DNA of 64,000 bases from Massilia pinisoli (GTDB lineage: Bacteria; Pseudomonadota; Gammaproteobacteria; Burkholderiales; Burkholderiaceae_D). Below are positions 1 through 8,096 of this stretch, in pieces. The DNA is taken from contig NZ_JANUGW010000003.1 of the NCBI RefSeq assembly GCF_024753285.1, positions 413,952-477,951 of the forward strand, read 5' to 3'. Numbering within the stretch: the first letter of the stretch is position 1; the number at the start of each line of letters is the position of its first letter. The translations under genes and the position numbers were made by a program. The notes beneath the pieces were generated by a model, which was not told where the DNA came from, ran no database searches, and saw only the letters and a list, made by a program, of their open reading frames with translations.

Positions 1-644
1 TCGGCGCGGACCATCCGGACATCGCGCTGCGTTCGAAGATCACGGAGGGCCTCGTCTACCACGAGAGCGGCGACTACCGGCGTGCGCGTAAGGCCGGCGA
101 CGAGCTGGAAGCCCTGTTGAACGCGACGGAGAACCGGCCCGACATCCCGACCTGCCTGGAGCTGGCCACGTTGCTGTTTGCCGTCGGCGTGAAGGATGCG
201 CCGGCCGACCTGCTGTGCTACGTCATCCGCAACAACCACGACAACCCGCTGCTGCTCGACGAGGTGCAGAAGATCTTCGAAAAGGCGCGCCTCGGCGACG
301 AGGGCATGGAACTGATCCGCGCATCGAAGAAGGAAGCGACCGACCTGATGAACCAGGGCGTGCTGCTGTGGAAGACGGGCAAGCTGAAAGACGCCGTGAC
401 GTGGATGCGCGAGGCGCGCAAGAAGGTGCCGAACAACCAGCGCATCCTGTTCAACGCGGCCCAGATCCTCGTCTCGCACCTGCAGCAGCACGGCTATGAC
501 GCGGCGCTGTCCGCCGAAGCCTACGACGTGCTGCACCACGTCGACCGCCTGCTGCCGGGGCAGCAGCGGTTTGCCCAGCTCATGGAGCAGCTGGCGCAGT
601 TGCAGCCGGCGGCGGAAGGTGGGGCGGTGGACGAGGTGGCTTGA
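1..644 (+). CDS. TPR protein, 3' end (probable response-regulator/TPR protein)
   Basis: The reading frame is open from the left edge of the window (first full codon at base 3), so the gene starts upstream and about 213 C-terminal residues are visible. The sequence is alpha-helical with tetratricopeptide-like units, for example the stretch beginning MNQGVLLWKTGKLKDAVTWM, which has typical TPR A/B-helix spacing. No catalytic motif is visible. In related betaproteobacteria this kind of helical tail follows an N-terminal CheY-like receiver domain; that assignment is inference because the receiver would lie outside the window. The frame has internal ATG codons, but the coding signal continues upstream without a break, so none is proposed as the start. 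The next gene is 99 bp downstream on the same strand, with its own ribosome-binding site. Confidence 0.75.
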   Translation, partial: GADHPDIALRSKITEGLVYHESGDYRRARKAGDELEALLNATENRPDIPTCLELATLLFAVGVKDAPADLLCYVIRNNHDNPLLLDEVQKIFEKARLGDEGMELIRASKKEATDLMNQGVLLWKTGKLKDAVTWMREARKKVPNNQRILFNAAQILVSHLQQHGYDAALSAEAYDVLHHVDRLLPGQQRFAQLMEQLAQLQPAAEGGAVDEVA

Positions 645-743
645 TCGGCCGGCAAATTCTGCTACGCGATCTGGTGAAAATCATAACGCCGGCGGCGCTG
701 ATCGCCGTGTGAGAATTTCAGCCTGACCAAAGCGGAGGGCTGC

Positions 744-2903
744 ATGCGCATCGAACGGACGAACCCAGCCCCGAACGGCGTGTCACGCCGCGGCTTCCTG
801 AAGTCCGCCGGCGGACTCGTGATCGGCTTCGTCGTTCCCGGCCCCGCGCGCGCGGGCGCGACGGCACCCGCCTCACCCAACGCGTTCCTGCACATCGCCC
901 CGGACGACACGATCACCGTGATGGTCGACCGCCTCGAATTCGGCCAGGGCGTGCACACGGCGCTGCCGATGCTGATCGCCGAAGAGCTCGACGCGGACTG
1001 GTCGCAGATGCGCGGCGCGCTGGCGCCTGCGGCCAGCGCGTACAACGATCCGCTGTTCGGCATCCAGATGACCGGCGGTTCGATCTCCGTGTCGCACTCG
1101 TTCACGCACTACCGCGACATCGGCGCCCGCGCCCGCGCGATGCTGGTCGCGGCGGCTGCCGAGCGGTGGCAGGTCGAGCCGGCGCAGTGCACGACGGCGA
1201 AGGGCGTCGTCTTCGGCCCCGGCGGCCGCAAGGCGAGTTATGGCGCGCTGGCCGACGCGGCGATGAAGCAGCCCGTGCCGGCGACGGTCAAGCTGAAGGA
1301 TACGAAGGACTTCCGCCACATCGGCAAGCCGGTGCGGCGCCTCGATGCGCGCGCGAAGGCGAGCGGCAGGCAGCAGTTCGGCATCGACTTCACGCTGCCC
1401 GGCATGAAGGTGGCCGTCGTCGCGCGTCCGCCCGTGTTCGGCGCGCGGGTGCACAGCGTCGACGCGGCCAAGGCCAGGGCGATCAAGGGCGTCGTCGACG
1501 TGGTCGAGGTGGCGGCCGGCAGCGGCGGCCATGGCGTGGCCGTGATCGCGGACGGTTACTGGCCCGCGACCCAGGGCCGCGCCGTGCTGGCGATCGACTG
1601 GGACACGAGTGCCGTCGACAAGCCCGATTCAAGCCGGCAGATGCGCGCCTACCGTGCGCTTGCCGCCACCCCGGGCTTGCCGGCCAGCGTGGCGGATACC
1701 GGCCGGCTCGCATCGGCACCGAAGACGATTGCGGCCGTCTACGAATTTCCGTACCTGGCACATGCGCCGATGGAGCCGGTCAATTGCGTGGTCGATCTCC
1801 AGGCCGACCGGTGCACGGTCTGGGCCGGCGTGCAGTTCCAGACCTTCGACCGCGCCGCCATCGCCACGGCGACCGGGTTGAAGGCAGAGCAGGTCACATT
1901 GCACACGATGATGTCGGGCGGCGGTTTCGGCCGGCGCGGCGTGACGACGTCGGACGACCTGGTCGAAGCCGTCAGCGTCGCGAAGGCGTACGGACGGGGG
2001 CCCGTGAAAGTCGTCTGGAGCCGCGAGGACGACATCAAGGGCGGCTACTATCGCCCGTCACACGTCCACAAGGTCGATATCGGGCTCGATGCCGAGGGCG
2101 ACGTCGTCGCGTGGAAGCACGTGATCGTCGGCCAGGCCATCAGCGCCGGCACGCCGTTCGAAGGCGCGTTGATCAAGGACGGCATCGATTCCACGACGAC
2201 GGAGGGCATCGCGGGCATGTACGACCTGCCCGTGAACCTGTCGGTCCACCACCCGAAGGCCAACGTGCCCGTCCTGTGGTGGCGCGGCTCGGCGTCCACG
2301 CACACGGCCTTCGTGATGGAGACGCTGGTGGACGAAGCGGCTCACGCGGCCGGCGCCGATCCGGTCGCGTACCGGCGCAAGCTGCTGGGTGCGACGAAGC
2401 CGCGGCATCTGGCGGCGCTCGACCTGGCCGTCGACAGGTCCGGCTACCACACCCGGACGCTGCCCGAGGGCCGTGCCTGGGGCGTCGCGATGCACGCGAT
2501 GGCGGGCAGCGTCGTGGCCTACGTGGTCGAAGCGTCGATGGAGAAGGGCGTGCCCCGGCTGCACAGGGTCACGGCCGGCGTGCATTGCAATCTGGCCGTC
2601 AATCCGCTCGCGATCGAGGCGCAGGTGCAGGGCGCCGTGCTGATGGCAGTCGGCACTACGTTGCCGGGCGCCGCCATCACGTTCAAGGACGGCGCCGTCG
2701 AGCAGAAGAATTTTGGCGACTACACGGTGGCGCGCATACCGGACATGCCGCACGTGGACGTCTTCATCGTGCCGTCCGGCGAGCCGCCCAGCGGCATGGG
2801 CGAGCCGGGCCTGCCGCCGCTGGCGCCGGCGTTCGCCAACGCCGTCTTCAGGCTCACCGGCAAGCGCTTGCGCACGCTGCCGTTCGATCTCGATGCGGCG
2901 TGA
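744..2903 (+). CDS. Tat-exported molybdopterin-binding subunit, isoquinoline 1-oxidoreductase beta / xanthine dehydrogenase family
   Basis: A 719-residue large subunit of a molybdenum hydroxylase, the family that inserts oxygen from water into aldehydes or N-heterocycles. A twin-arginine signal is visible at residues 14-20 (SRRGFLK), followed by a hydrophobic stretch, so the protein should be exported folded with its cofactor. Family motifs are GGGFGRRG near residue 392 (pterin cofactor loop) and GMGEPG near 684-689, where Glu687 matches the catalytic glutamate of the family. Length is normal for IorB-type subunits. These enzymes need a small [2Fe-2S] partner (IorA type), and none is encoded next to it, so the partner must be elsewhere. 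The start is supported by GGAGGG seven to twelve bases upstream of ATG. The substrate cannot be read from the sequence. Confidence 0.85.
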   Translation: MRIERTNPAPNGVSRRGFLKSAGGLVIGFVVPGPARAGATAPASPNAFLHIAPDDTITVMVDRLEFGQGVHTALPMLIAEELDADWSQMRGALAPAASAYNDPLFGIQMTGGSISVSHSFTHYRDIGARARAMLVAAAAERWQVEPAQCTTAKGVVFGPGGRKASYGALADAAMKQPVPATVKLKDTKDFRHIGKPVRRLDARAKASGRQQFGIDFTLPGMKVAVVARPPVFGARVHSVDAAKARAIKGVVDVVEVAAGSGGHGVAVIADGYWPATQGRAVLAIDWDTSAVDKPDSSRQMRAYRALAATPGLPASVADTGRLASAPKTIAAVYEFPYLAHAPMEPVNCVVDLQADRCTVWAGVQFQTFDRAAIATATGLKAEQVTLHTMMSGGGFGRRGVTTSDDLVEAVSVAKAYGRGPVKVVWSREDDIKGGYYRPSHVHKVDIGLDAEGDVVAWKHVIVGQAISAGTPFEGALIKDGIDSTTTEGIAGMYDLPVNLSVHHPKANVPVLWWRGSASTHTAFVMETLVDEAAHAAGADPVAYRRKLLGATKPRHLAALDLAVDRSGYHTRTLPEGRAWGVAMHAMAGSVVAYVVEASMEKGVPRLHRVTAGVHCNLAVNPLAIEAQVQGAVLMAVGTTLPGAAITFKDGAVEQKNFGDYTVARIPDMPHVDVFIVPSGEPPSGMGEPGLPPLAPAFANAVFRLTGKRLRTLPFDLDAA

Positions 2904-2915
2904 GTTCGCGCCGTA

Positions 2916-3035
2916 TCAGCCCGCCTGCCGCTGCCATTCGTCGTAGCGCTGCGCGATGACCGGCGCGAGCCGGTCGTACGATGCCCACGTGTCGGGCACG
3001 TGGTACAGCGATGGCAGTGCCTCGCCCAGGGTCAT
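2916..3035 (-). CDS. Possible 39-aa ORF or readthrough tail after phaM
   Basis: Downstream of the phaM stop codon the same frame stays open for two codons, reaches an ATG, and continues for 39 residues (beginning MTLGEALPSLYHVP, ending EWQRQAG) to a TGA. The composition is protein-like, with aromatic and charged residues spaced as in a helix. There is no ribosome-binding site, because the ATG lies six bases after the phaM stop. It could be translated by re-initiation, could be a readthrough extension of PhaM, could be the remnant of a deleted gene, or could be chance. I do not recognise it. It fills almost all of the gap between phaM and the convergent molybdoenzyme gene. Confidence 0.25.
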   Translation of the reverse strand: MTLGEALPSLYHVPDTWASYDRLAPVIAQRYDEWQRQAG

Positions 3036-3041
3036 CGTATT

Positions 3042-3845
3042 TTACGGCGCGCCCTTGTCCGTCTTGGACCGGCTCTGACGCTTGCCGTTGCCGCCCTCGC
3101 TGCCGTTGCCGGCGCTCGTTGCGCCGTTGCCGGCTTTCGGCGCGGGTTTCGCTGCCTCCGCCTTTGGCGCATTAGCGGCACTCTGCGCCGGTGCCGGTGC
3201 CGGTGCAGGCGCCATCGCGCTGGCAACCGCCTGCGTAAATTGATCCTGCAACATGTTCCACCACGCGACGGCGGCCGGCATCGCCATCGCCGCCGCGTTG
3301 GCCTGCGCGTCCGGTATGGCCGCGGCTTGCGGTGCCGGCGTGCCCGGCTGTGCCGTGCCTCCGCCGCCCGCGCCGCTCGCGTTGCCTGCATTGCCCTCGC
3401 CCGGCGCGGGCGCAGATGGTGCCGGCGCACCCGGTTTCGCAGCGGGCGCGGCCGGCGCCGCCGTCTTCGCGGCGCTGCCGCCCTGGGCCGGGGCGCCGAA
3501 GAACGCGGCGAACGGCGTGGCGGCCATCTTTTCCGCGCTGACGCCGGACTGGCGCATCGCTTCGGCCATCGACGCGCCCATCGATTTCAAGGTCGCCAGC
3601 GTGCCGCGCTGCACCTCGAGGGTCTGGATGGTTCCTCGCAGCATCGAGAGATTCAGGCTCAGCCAGGATTCGACGGCCTTGAGGTCGGCGATCCGCTTCT
3701 CCAGGTCGTCGGTCGACATGGGCGGCGTGGCGATCCCGGGCATGCCGGGCAGGCCCGTGCCGGGGATCTGCATCGATCCCCACAGGTTCTTGACGAAGTC
3801 GAGCGTGTCCGTCATGCCGGGCATCGGCGCGGAGGGTTTCAGCAT
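3042..3845 (-). CDS. phaM: PhaM-family polyhydroxyalkanoate granule regulatory protein
   Basis: A 267-residue protein with the PhaM layout: an N-terminal part starting MLKPSAPMPGMTDTLDFVKN, a central helical segment (about residues 45-115) with the phasin-like amphipathic pattern LESKRI/LKAVESWLSLNL/MLRGTIQTLEVQR type spacing, then a long Ala/Pro/Gly-rich linker (about 120-180), a second helical patch (MAMPAAVAWWNMLQDQFTQAV), and a basic C-terminus. In characterised relatives PhaM binds PHA synthase PhaC, activates it, and tethers granules to the nucleoid through a lysine-rich tail. Here the tail is short (GKRQSRSKTDKGAP), which keeps the basic character but lacks long AKKP repeats. GC bias and the linker suggest a disordered region. 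It implies that the host stores polyhydroxybutyrate; no other pha gene is nearby. Confidence 0.75.
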   Translation of the reverse strand: MLKPSAPMPGMTDTLDFVKNLWGSMQIPGTGLPGMPGIATPPMSTDDLEKRIADLKAVESWLSLNLSMLRGTIQTLEVQRGTLATLKSMGASMAEAMRQSGVSAEKMAATPFAAFFGAPAQGGSAAKTAAPAAPAAKPGAPAPSAPAPGEGNAGNASGAGGGGTAQPGTPAPQAAAIPDAQANAAAMAMPAAVAWWNMLQDQFTQAVASAMAPAPAPAPAQSAANAPKAEAAKPAPKAGNGATSAGNGSEGGNGKRQSRSKTDKGAP

Positions 3846-3967
3846 GGTGGTCTCCCTGATTGGTCGCCGCTAGCGTAACAGATAAATAAGACCGGATATA
3901 GATGCGAATGGACATGCGGCGACGCGTGCGGACGGCCCCGCGCCGACGGACCGGCTACACTAGGCGG

Positions 3968-5155
3968 ATGAGTACCGCCCATGCTCTCATCCGTCGCCGC
4001 CGGCAACTGGTGCTCGGTGCGCTCACGGTCGTGCTGCACGTGCTCGTGTTTCGTTGGTTCGCGGGCCAGATGGGCCGCGTGCCCGAGCGCGCCTTTCGCG
4101 CGGCGCGCGTGACCATGGCGGAAGTGATCGAGGCGCCCAAGCCGCCCCCGCCGCCGCCCGTGCCGCCGCCGCGGCCGGCGCTGGCGCAGCCGCCGCTGCC
4201 GGAGGTGGCCCCCGTGCCGGTCGAGCCCGCGGCGGCGGCGCCCGCTTCGCCTGCTGCCCCTGCTGCCGGGACGCCCGACGCGGCCGCATCCGGTGCGGGC
4301 GTGCCCGTTCTGGCGCCGGATGCGGACGGTGTCGCCGCCGCCGCGGGACGGCAACCGGGCCAGGATGGCGCCGCCGCCGGCCCGGGGGCCGTACAATCGG
4401 GGCAGGCAGCGAAACCGGACGTGCCGGCGCAAGCGAAGGCTCAGGCAGATGCGGCCGCGAAACCGGCCCCCGCGGCGCCGGAAGCGCGTCATTACAAGGT
4501 CGACATGCCGCCATCGGCCGACATCACGCTCGACGTCGCGCGCACGGACGCGAACGGCACGAAGTGGAGCGGCGATGCGCTGCTGTCGTGGCGGGTGACG
4601 CCGTCCAGCTATCGTGTCCAGGTCGAGGCCGGCATCGGCGTGCTGTTCGCGCACGTGAACCTGCTGACCCTGACCAGCGAAGGGACGGTCGGAGACGAAG
4701 GATTCGTCCCCACCTTGATGACGGAGAGGCGGCGCGGGCGCGCCATGACGGCGACGCATTTCAATCGCCAGGACGGCACGCTCACGTTTTCCGCGTCGGC
4801 GGCGAAGTATGCGCTCGTGCCGGGCGCGCAGGACAAGGCCAGCGTGCCGCTGCAGCTGACGGCGATCGCGCGTGCCGATCCGAAACAATTATCGGGAAAT
4901 ATCGACATCCTTGTCGGCGAAGACCGCGACGCAAGCGTTTTTACCTTCATGGTGGCCGGACAGGAACAGATCGATACCCGGCTGGGCCGCATCGCCACAT
5001 GGCATCTGGTGCGGCCGCCCAAGCCCGGCTCGTACAACTCGCGCCTGGAATTGTGGCTGGCACCGGCGTACGGCTGGTATCCGGTCCAGATTCGCAATGT
5101 CGAGGCGAGCGGGGCCGTGACGACGCAGACCGTGAACAATATCGCAATCAAATGA
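3968..5155 (+). CDS. DUF3108 protein with TonB-like proline/alanine-rich N-terminus
   Basis: A 395-residue inner-membrane-anchored protein. The start is placed at the ATG giving MSTAHALIRRRRQ; the frame is open 22 codons further upstream, but that part is arginine-rich and unlikely. Residues about 13-31 form one membrane helix after a basic cluster (inside-positive), followed by a periplasm-facing Pro/Ala-rich segment (about 56-175) with a run of prolines resembling the TonB linker. The C-terminal 220 residues form a DUF3108 domain, a predicted beta-rich periplasmic fold of unknown function. A second DUF3108 gene follows within 14 bp and shares motifs such as LPPSADITLDV / LPPSADLSYSI and WLAPAYGWYPV / WLAPGHEWYPV, so the two are paralogues in an operon. 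Confidence 0.75.
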   Translation: MSTAHALIRRRRQLVLGALTVVLHVLVFRWFAGQMGRVPERAFRAARVTMAEVIEAPKPPPPPPVPPPRPALAQPPLPEVAPVPVEPAAAAPASPAAPAAGTPDAAASGAGVPVLAPDADGVAAAAGRQPGQDGAAAGPGAVQSGQAAKPDVPAQAKAQADAAAKPAPAAPEARHYKVDMPPSADITLDVARTDANGTKWSGDALLSWRVTPSSYRVQVEAGIGVLFAHVNLLTLTSEGTVGDEGFVPTLMTERRRGRAMTATHFNRQDGTLTFSASAAKYALVPGAQDKASVPLQLTAIARADPKQLSGNIDILVGEDRDASVFTFMVAGQEQIDTRLGRIATWHLVRPPKPGSYNSRLELWLAPAYGWYPVQIRNVEASGAVTTQTVNNIAIK

Positions 5156-5168
5156 GCAGGAGCTTGAA

Positions 5169-5927
5169 TTGAAGAATGTGGTGAAACTGGCAGGCGCGAG
5201 CCTGGTACTGATGGCGGCGCTGGGCGGCCATGCGCAGGCGGCGGAAGAGCATCCGGCCGTCAAGCGGCCGTTCGACCTGCCGCCGTCGGCCGACCTGAGC
5301 TATTCGATCTCCGCGCGCCAGCACGGGTTCAACCTCAGTGGCGACGCGCTCGTCACGTGGCGCGCGGGCGCGGGCAAGTATTCGGTCAACGCCGAGTCGC
5401 GCGTGGCGATGCTGGGCAAGCTGACGGAGAACCGCAGCACCGGCATCGTGGACGGCTACGGCCTGGCCCCCACCGAGTACTACGACAAGCGCTTCCGCAA
5501 GGACCCGACGACGGCCGCGTTCAACCGCGACGACAAGGCCATCACGTTCAGCCAGGGCGACAAGAACTACCCGATCAAGGGCGGCGAGCAGGACCGCGCG
5601 TCCGTGTCCTGGCAGCTGGTTGCCATCGCCCGTGCCGCGAAGGACAAGTTCAAGCCGGGCTCGGAATGGCAGTTCTTCGTCGTCGGCCCGCACGATGCCG
5701 ACCCGTGGACGTTCCGCGTCGTCGGCCGCGAAAAGGTCCAGGCCGGGCCGTCGCTGGGGGAAGTGGACGCCGTCCACGTGATGCGCGCGCCGCCGCCCGA
5801 TTCCAAGGACCAGACGCTGGACATCTGGCTGGCCCCTGGCCACGAGTGGTATCCCGTCAAGCTGCGCTTCACCGACAACGACCGCGACTACGTCGAGCAG
5901 ACGCTCGAACGCATCGTCAAGAAGTAG
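5169..5927 (+). CDS. Periplasmic DUF3108 protein
   Basis: A 252-residue DUF3108 protein read from a TTG start, which is supported by AGGAG at 5158-5162 with six bases of spacing; the ATG overlapping the upstream stop opens only a six-codon frame. Residues 1-24 form a signal peptide ending GHAQA. The mature protein is one DUF3108 domain and lacks the proline-rich anchor of the upstream paralogue. The pairing of an anchored and a soluble DUF3108 protein suggests they act together in the envelope, but the function is unknown. The 3' end overlaps the convergent oxidase-like gene by 11 bp. Confidence 0.8.
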   Translation: MKNVVKLAGASLVLMAALGGHAQAAEEHPAVKRPFDLPPSADLSYSISARQHGFNLSGDALVTWRAGAGKYSVNAESRVAMLGKLTENRSTGIVDGYGLAPTEYYDKRFRKDPTTAAFNRDDKAITFSQGDKNYPIKGGEQDRASVSWQLVAIARAAKDKFKPGSEWQFFVVGPHDADPWTFRVVGREKVQAGPSLGEVDAVHVMRAPPPDSKDQTLDIWLAPGHEWYPVKLRFTDNDRDYVEQTLERIVKK

Positions 5928-6555
5928 CCCAGTTCTTCACGTAGGCCGGTGGCGCCACCGTGCACTGCGCGTCCGGCACGGGCGTCCCGCGCGCCTCGGC
6001 GAGCGGCAGCACGCCTGCCCAGGCGGCGATGTGCATGTCTTCCTCGTCGTCGTCCGGCGGGCCCGTGCGGACCTTGATCGCGGCTTCAAGAAGCGCGATC
6101 CGCAGCACGGTCGTCGCCGCGAATTCCCTGTCGTTCCCCGCGCGGACCTCGCCCTGGCGGCCCGGTGCAATGTGCTCCATGAAGTCGGCGAGCGCCTGCC
6201 GCTTGGCGGGTTCGCCGACGATCTCGAAGCGGCCGTAGACCATCGCGCTGCGGTAATTCATCGAGTGATTGAAGGCGGAGCGTGCGAGCACGAGGCCGTC
6301 CAGGTGCGTGATCGTCACGCAGCACTCGTTCTCCGTCAGGCACTGCAGCATGCGGCTGCCGTTCGACCCGTGGATGTACAGATGGTCGCCGCTGCGCCAG
6401 CAGGCGGTGGGGATGCAGTGCGCGCCGTGCGGGTCGGCGAACGCGATGTGGCAGACGTAGGCGGCATCGACGATGGCGTGCAGCAGGGCGGGGTCGTAGG
6501 ACGCCTTGGAAGCGCCGCGTTTGACCTGGGTGCGGGAGGAAGGAGCAGTGTTCAT
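5917..6555 (-). CDS. Pyridoxamine 5'-phosphate oxidase-like flavin protein
   Basis: A 212-residue member of the FMN-binding split-barrel superfamily (PNPOx-like). The family pattern is visible: HIAFADPHGAHCIPTACW near the start, YIHGSNGSRM (flavin-phosphate contact region in relatives), then the segment FNHSMNYRSAMVYGRFEIV typical of the barrel core. Such proteins often bind FMN or haem, and many are not true PNP oxidases; the substrate is unknown. The gene diverges from a MocR-type regulator, a common arrangement in which the regulator controls the oxidase gene. A minus-strand promoter (TTGATG, 16 bp, TATAGT) lies just upstream. Confidence 0.8.
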   Translation of the reverse strand: MNTAPSSRTQVKRGASKASYDPALLHAIVDAAYVCHIAFADPHGAHCIPTACWRSGDHLYIHGSNGSRMLQCLTENECCVTITHLDGLVLARSAFNHSMNYRSAMVYGRFEIVGEPAKRQALADFMEHIAPGRQGEVRAGNDREFAATTVLRIALLEAAIKVRTGPPDDDEEDMHIAAWAGVLPLAEARGTPVPDAQCTVAPPAYVKNWATS

Positions 6556-6577
6556 GGCCTCGATGGAGTAGGTGGAA

Positions 6578-6630
6578 GCCGCACTATAATGGTCGGGATG
6601 GCCCCATCAACAGATCCAGGGCCGCACTAT
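6578..6630. promoter_or_regulatory. Two direct repeats, candidate MocR operator
   Basis: The ten-base sequence GCCGCACTAT occurs at 6578-6587 and again at 6621-6630, in the same orientation, 43 bp apart (close to four helical turns). Both copies are followed by a short ATGG. They flank the -35 of the oxidase promoter, with the first copy over its -10. PdxR and other MocR proteins are known to bind direct repeats in such divergent regions; binding by the neighbouring regulator is inferred. Confidence 0.55.
6583..6610 (-). promoter_or_regulatory. Predicted sigma-70 promoter of the PNPOx-like gene
   Basis: On the minus strand TTGATG (6610-6605) and TATAGT (6588-6583) are separated by 16 bp. This predicts a transcription start near 6576, about 20 bases before the ATG. 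One direct repeat overlaps the -10 and the other lies just beyond the -35. The same bases also contain a plus-strand TATAAT (6585-6590) that could serve the divergent regulator, but it has no good -35. Confidence 0.5.
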
Positions 6631-6644
6631 TTCATGGAGCCACG

Positions 6645-8093
6645 ATGGACTATGCCCTGCTGCTCGACACGTTCGGCCGCGACCACGCGCGCCACGCCTG
6701 GCCGCGCCAGCGCCTGCTGCACGAATGCCTGCGCGCCGCGATCCGCGACGGCACCTTGGCCGCCGGCACGCGCCTGCTGGCCACGCGCGCGCTTGCGCAG
6801 GAGCTGGGCATCGCCCGCAACACGGTGCTGTATGCGTACGAGCAGCTGGCCTGCGAAGGGTTCGTCATCCCGGATCGCCGCGGCACCGTGGTCGCCGGCA
6901 TCGCCCCGGTGGCGCGCCGGCGCGGCGCCGACGTGCCGCACGCGGGCCTGGCACGCCGCGCGCAGAATCTGCGCATCGTGAACGGCACGGCGGGCGATGC
7001 GCTGCCGTTCACGCCCGGCGTCCCCGATTTGCGCGCGTTCCCGCTCGTGCAATGGCGCCGCCTGCTGGACCGCGCTTGGCGCGGCCTCGCCGCCCACCAG
7101 CTGAACTACGGCGACCCGGCCGGCGAGCCGGCCCTGCGCACGGCGATCGCGGACTATCTGCGCGCGTCGCGCGGCGTCGTGTGCGAGCCGGGCCAGGTGT
7201 TCATCACGGACGGCACGCAGGGGAGCCTCGACCTGTGCGCGCGCGCCTGCGCGGACGCGGACGACGTCGCCTGGATCGAGAACCCGGGCTACGGTGGCGC
7301 GCTGGCCGCGTTCCGGGGCGCCGGCCTCGCCGTCCTCGGCATCGCGGTCGACGGCGAGGGCATGGCGCCCGTCGCGCACGACTGGACCGCGCGCCGCCCG
7401 AAGCTGATCTACACGACGCCGTCGCACCAGTACCCGATCGGCGTGGTGACGTCGGCCGCGCGGCGCATGGCGCTGATCGACGGCGCGCGTGCGGCCGGCG
7501 CACTGATCGTTGAGGACGACTACGACAGCGAATTCCGCCACGAGGGTCCGCCGCTCGCGGCCATGCAGGGCCTCGTGGCCGACGCGCCCGTGCTGTACTG
7601 CGGGACGTTCAGCAAGACGATGTTCCCCGCGCTGCGCATCGGGTTCGTCGTCGTGCCGGCCGGGCTGGCGCCGCAGCTTGCCGTCATGCGCGCGCAGTCG
7701 GCGGCGGCGGGCCGCACGGCCGAGCAGCTTGCGCTGGCCGAATTCCTGCACAGCGGCGAGTTCGCGCTGCACCTGCGGCGCATGCGGCGGCTGTATCGGC
7801 AGCGGCGCGATGCGCTGGTCGACGCGCTCGATCGTCACCTGGGCGGTCACGCCGTCATCGAAGGTGCCTCGGCCGGGATGCATCTGGCGCTGTGCCTGCC
7901 GTCCGATGGCGTTGCGGACGTGGAGATCGTACGCCGGGCGCGGGAGCAGGGGATCGTCGTGAACGCGTTGTCGGCCCATGCGCTGCCTGGCCCGGCGATG
8001 GCCAACGGTCTGCTGCTCGGCTATGCGCAGGTACCGGTGGAGCGCATGGATGCGCTGGTGGCGCGGCTGGCGGGCGTGATCCTGGCGCGGTAG
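6645..8093 (+). CDS. MocR/PdxR-family transcriptional regulator with aminotransferase-like domain
   Basis: A 482-residue chimera of a GntR-type winged helix (about residues 12-80, with RLLATRALAQELGIARNTVLYAYEQL as the helix-turn-helix) and a fold-type I aminotransferase-like domain (about 100-480). The PLP-binding lysine is Lys324 in GTFSKTMFPALRIGF, preceded by the EDDYDSEFRH motif that contacts the cofactor ring. In characterised MocR proteins the domain senses PLP or an amino-compound and does not perform transamination. The divergent oxidase-like gene and the direct repeats between them point to local regulation. The effector is unknown; PLP is the simplest guess because the neighbour is PNPOx-like. 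Confidence 0.85.
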   Translation: MDYALLLDTFGRDHARHAWPRQRLLHECLRAAIRDGTLAAGTRLLATRALAQELGIARNTVLYAYEQLACEGFVIPDRRGTVVAGIAPVARRRGADVPHAGLARRAQNLRIVNGTAGDALPFTPGVPDLRAFPLVQWRRLLDRAWRGLAAHQLNYGDPAGEPALRTAIADYLRASRGVVCEPGQVFITDGTQGSLDLCARACADADDVAWIENPGYGGALAAFRGAGLAVLGIAVDGEGMAPVAHDWTARRPKLIYTTPSHQYPIGVVTSAARRMALIDGARAAGALIVEDDYDSEFRHEGPPLAAMQGLVADAPVLYCGTFSKTMFPALRIGFVVVPAGLAPQLAVMRAQSAAAGRTAEQLALAEFLHSGEFALHLRRMRRLYRQRRDALVDALDRHLGGHAVIEGASAGMHLALCLPSDGVADVEIVRRAREQGIVVNALSAHALPGPAMANGLLLGYAQVPVERMDALVARLAGVILAR

Positions 8094-8096
8094 ACC

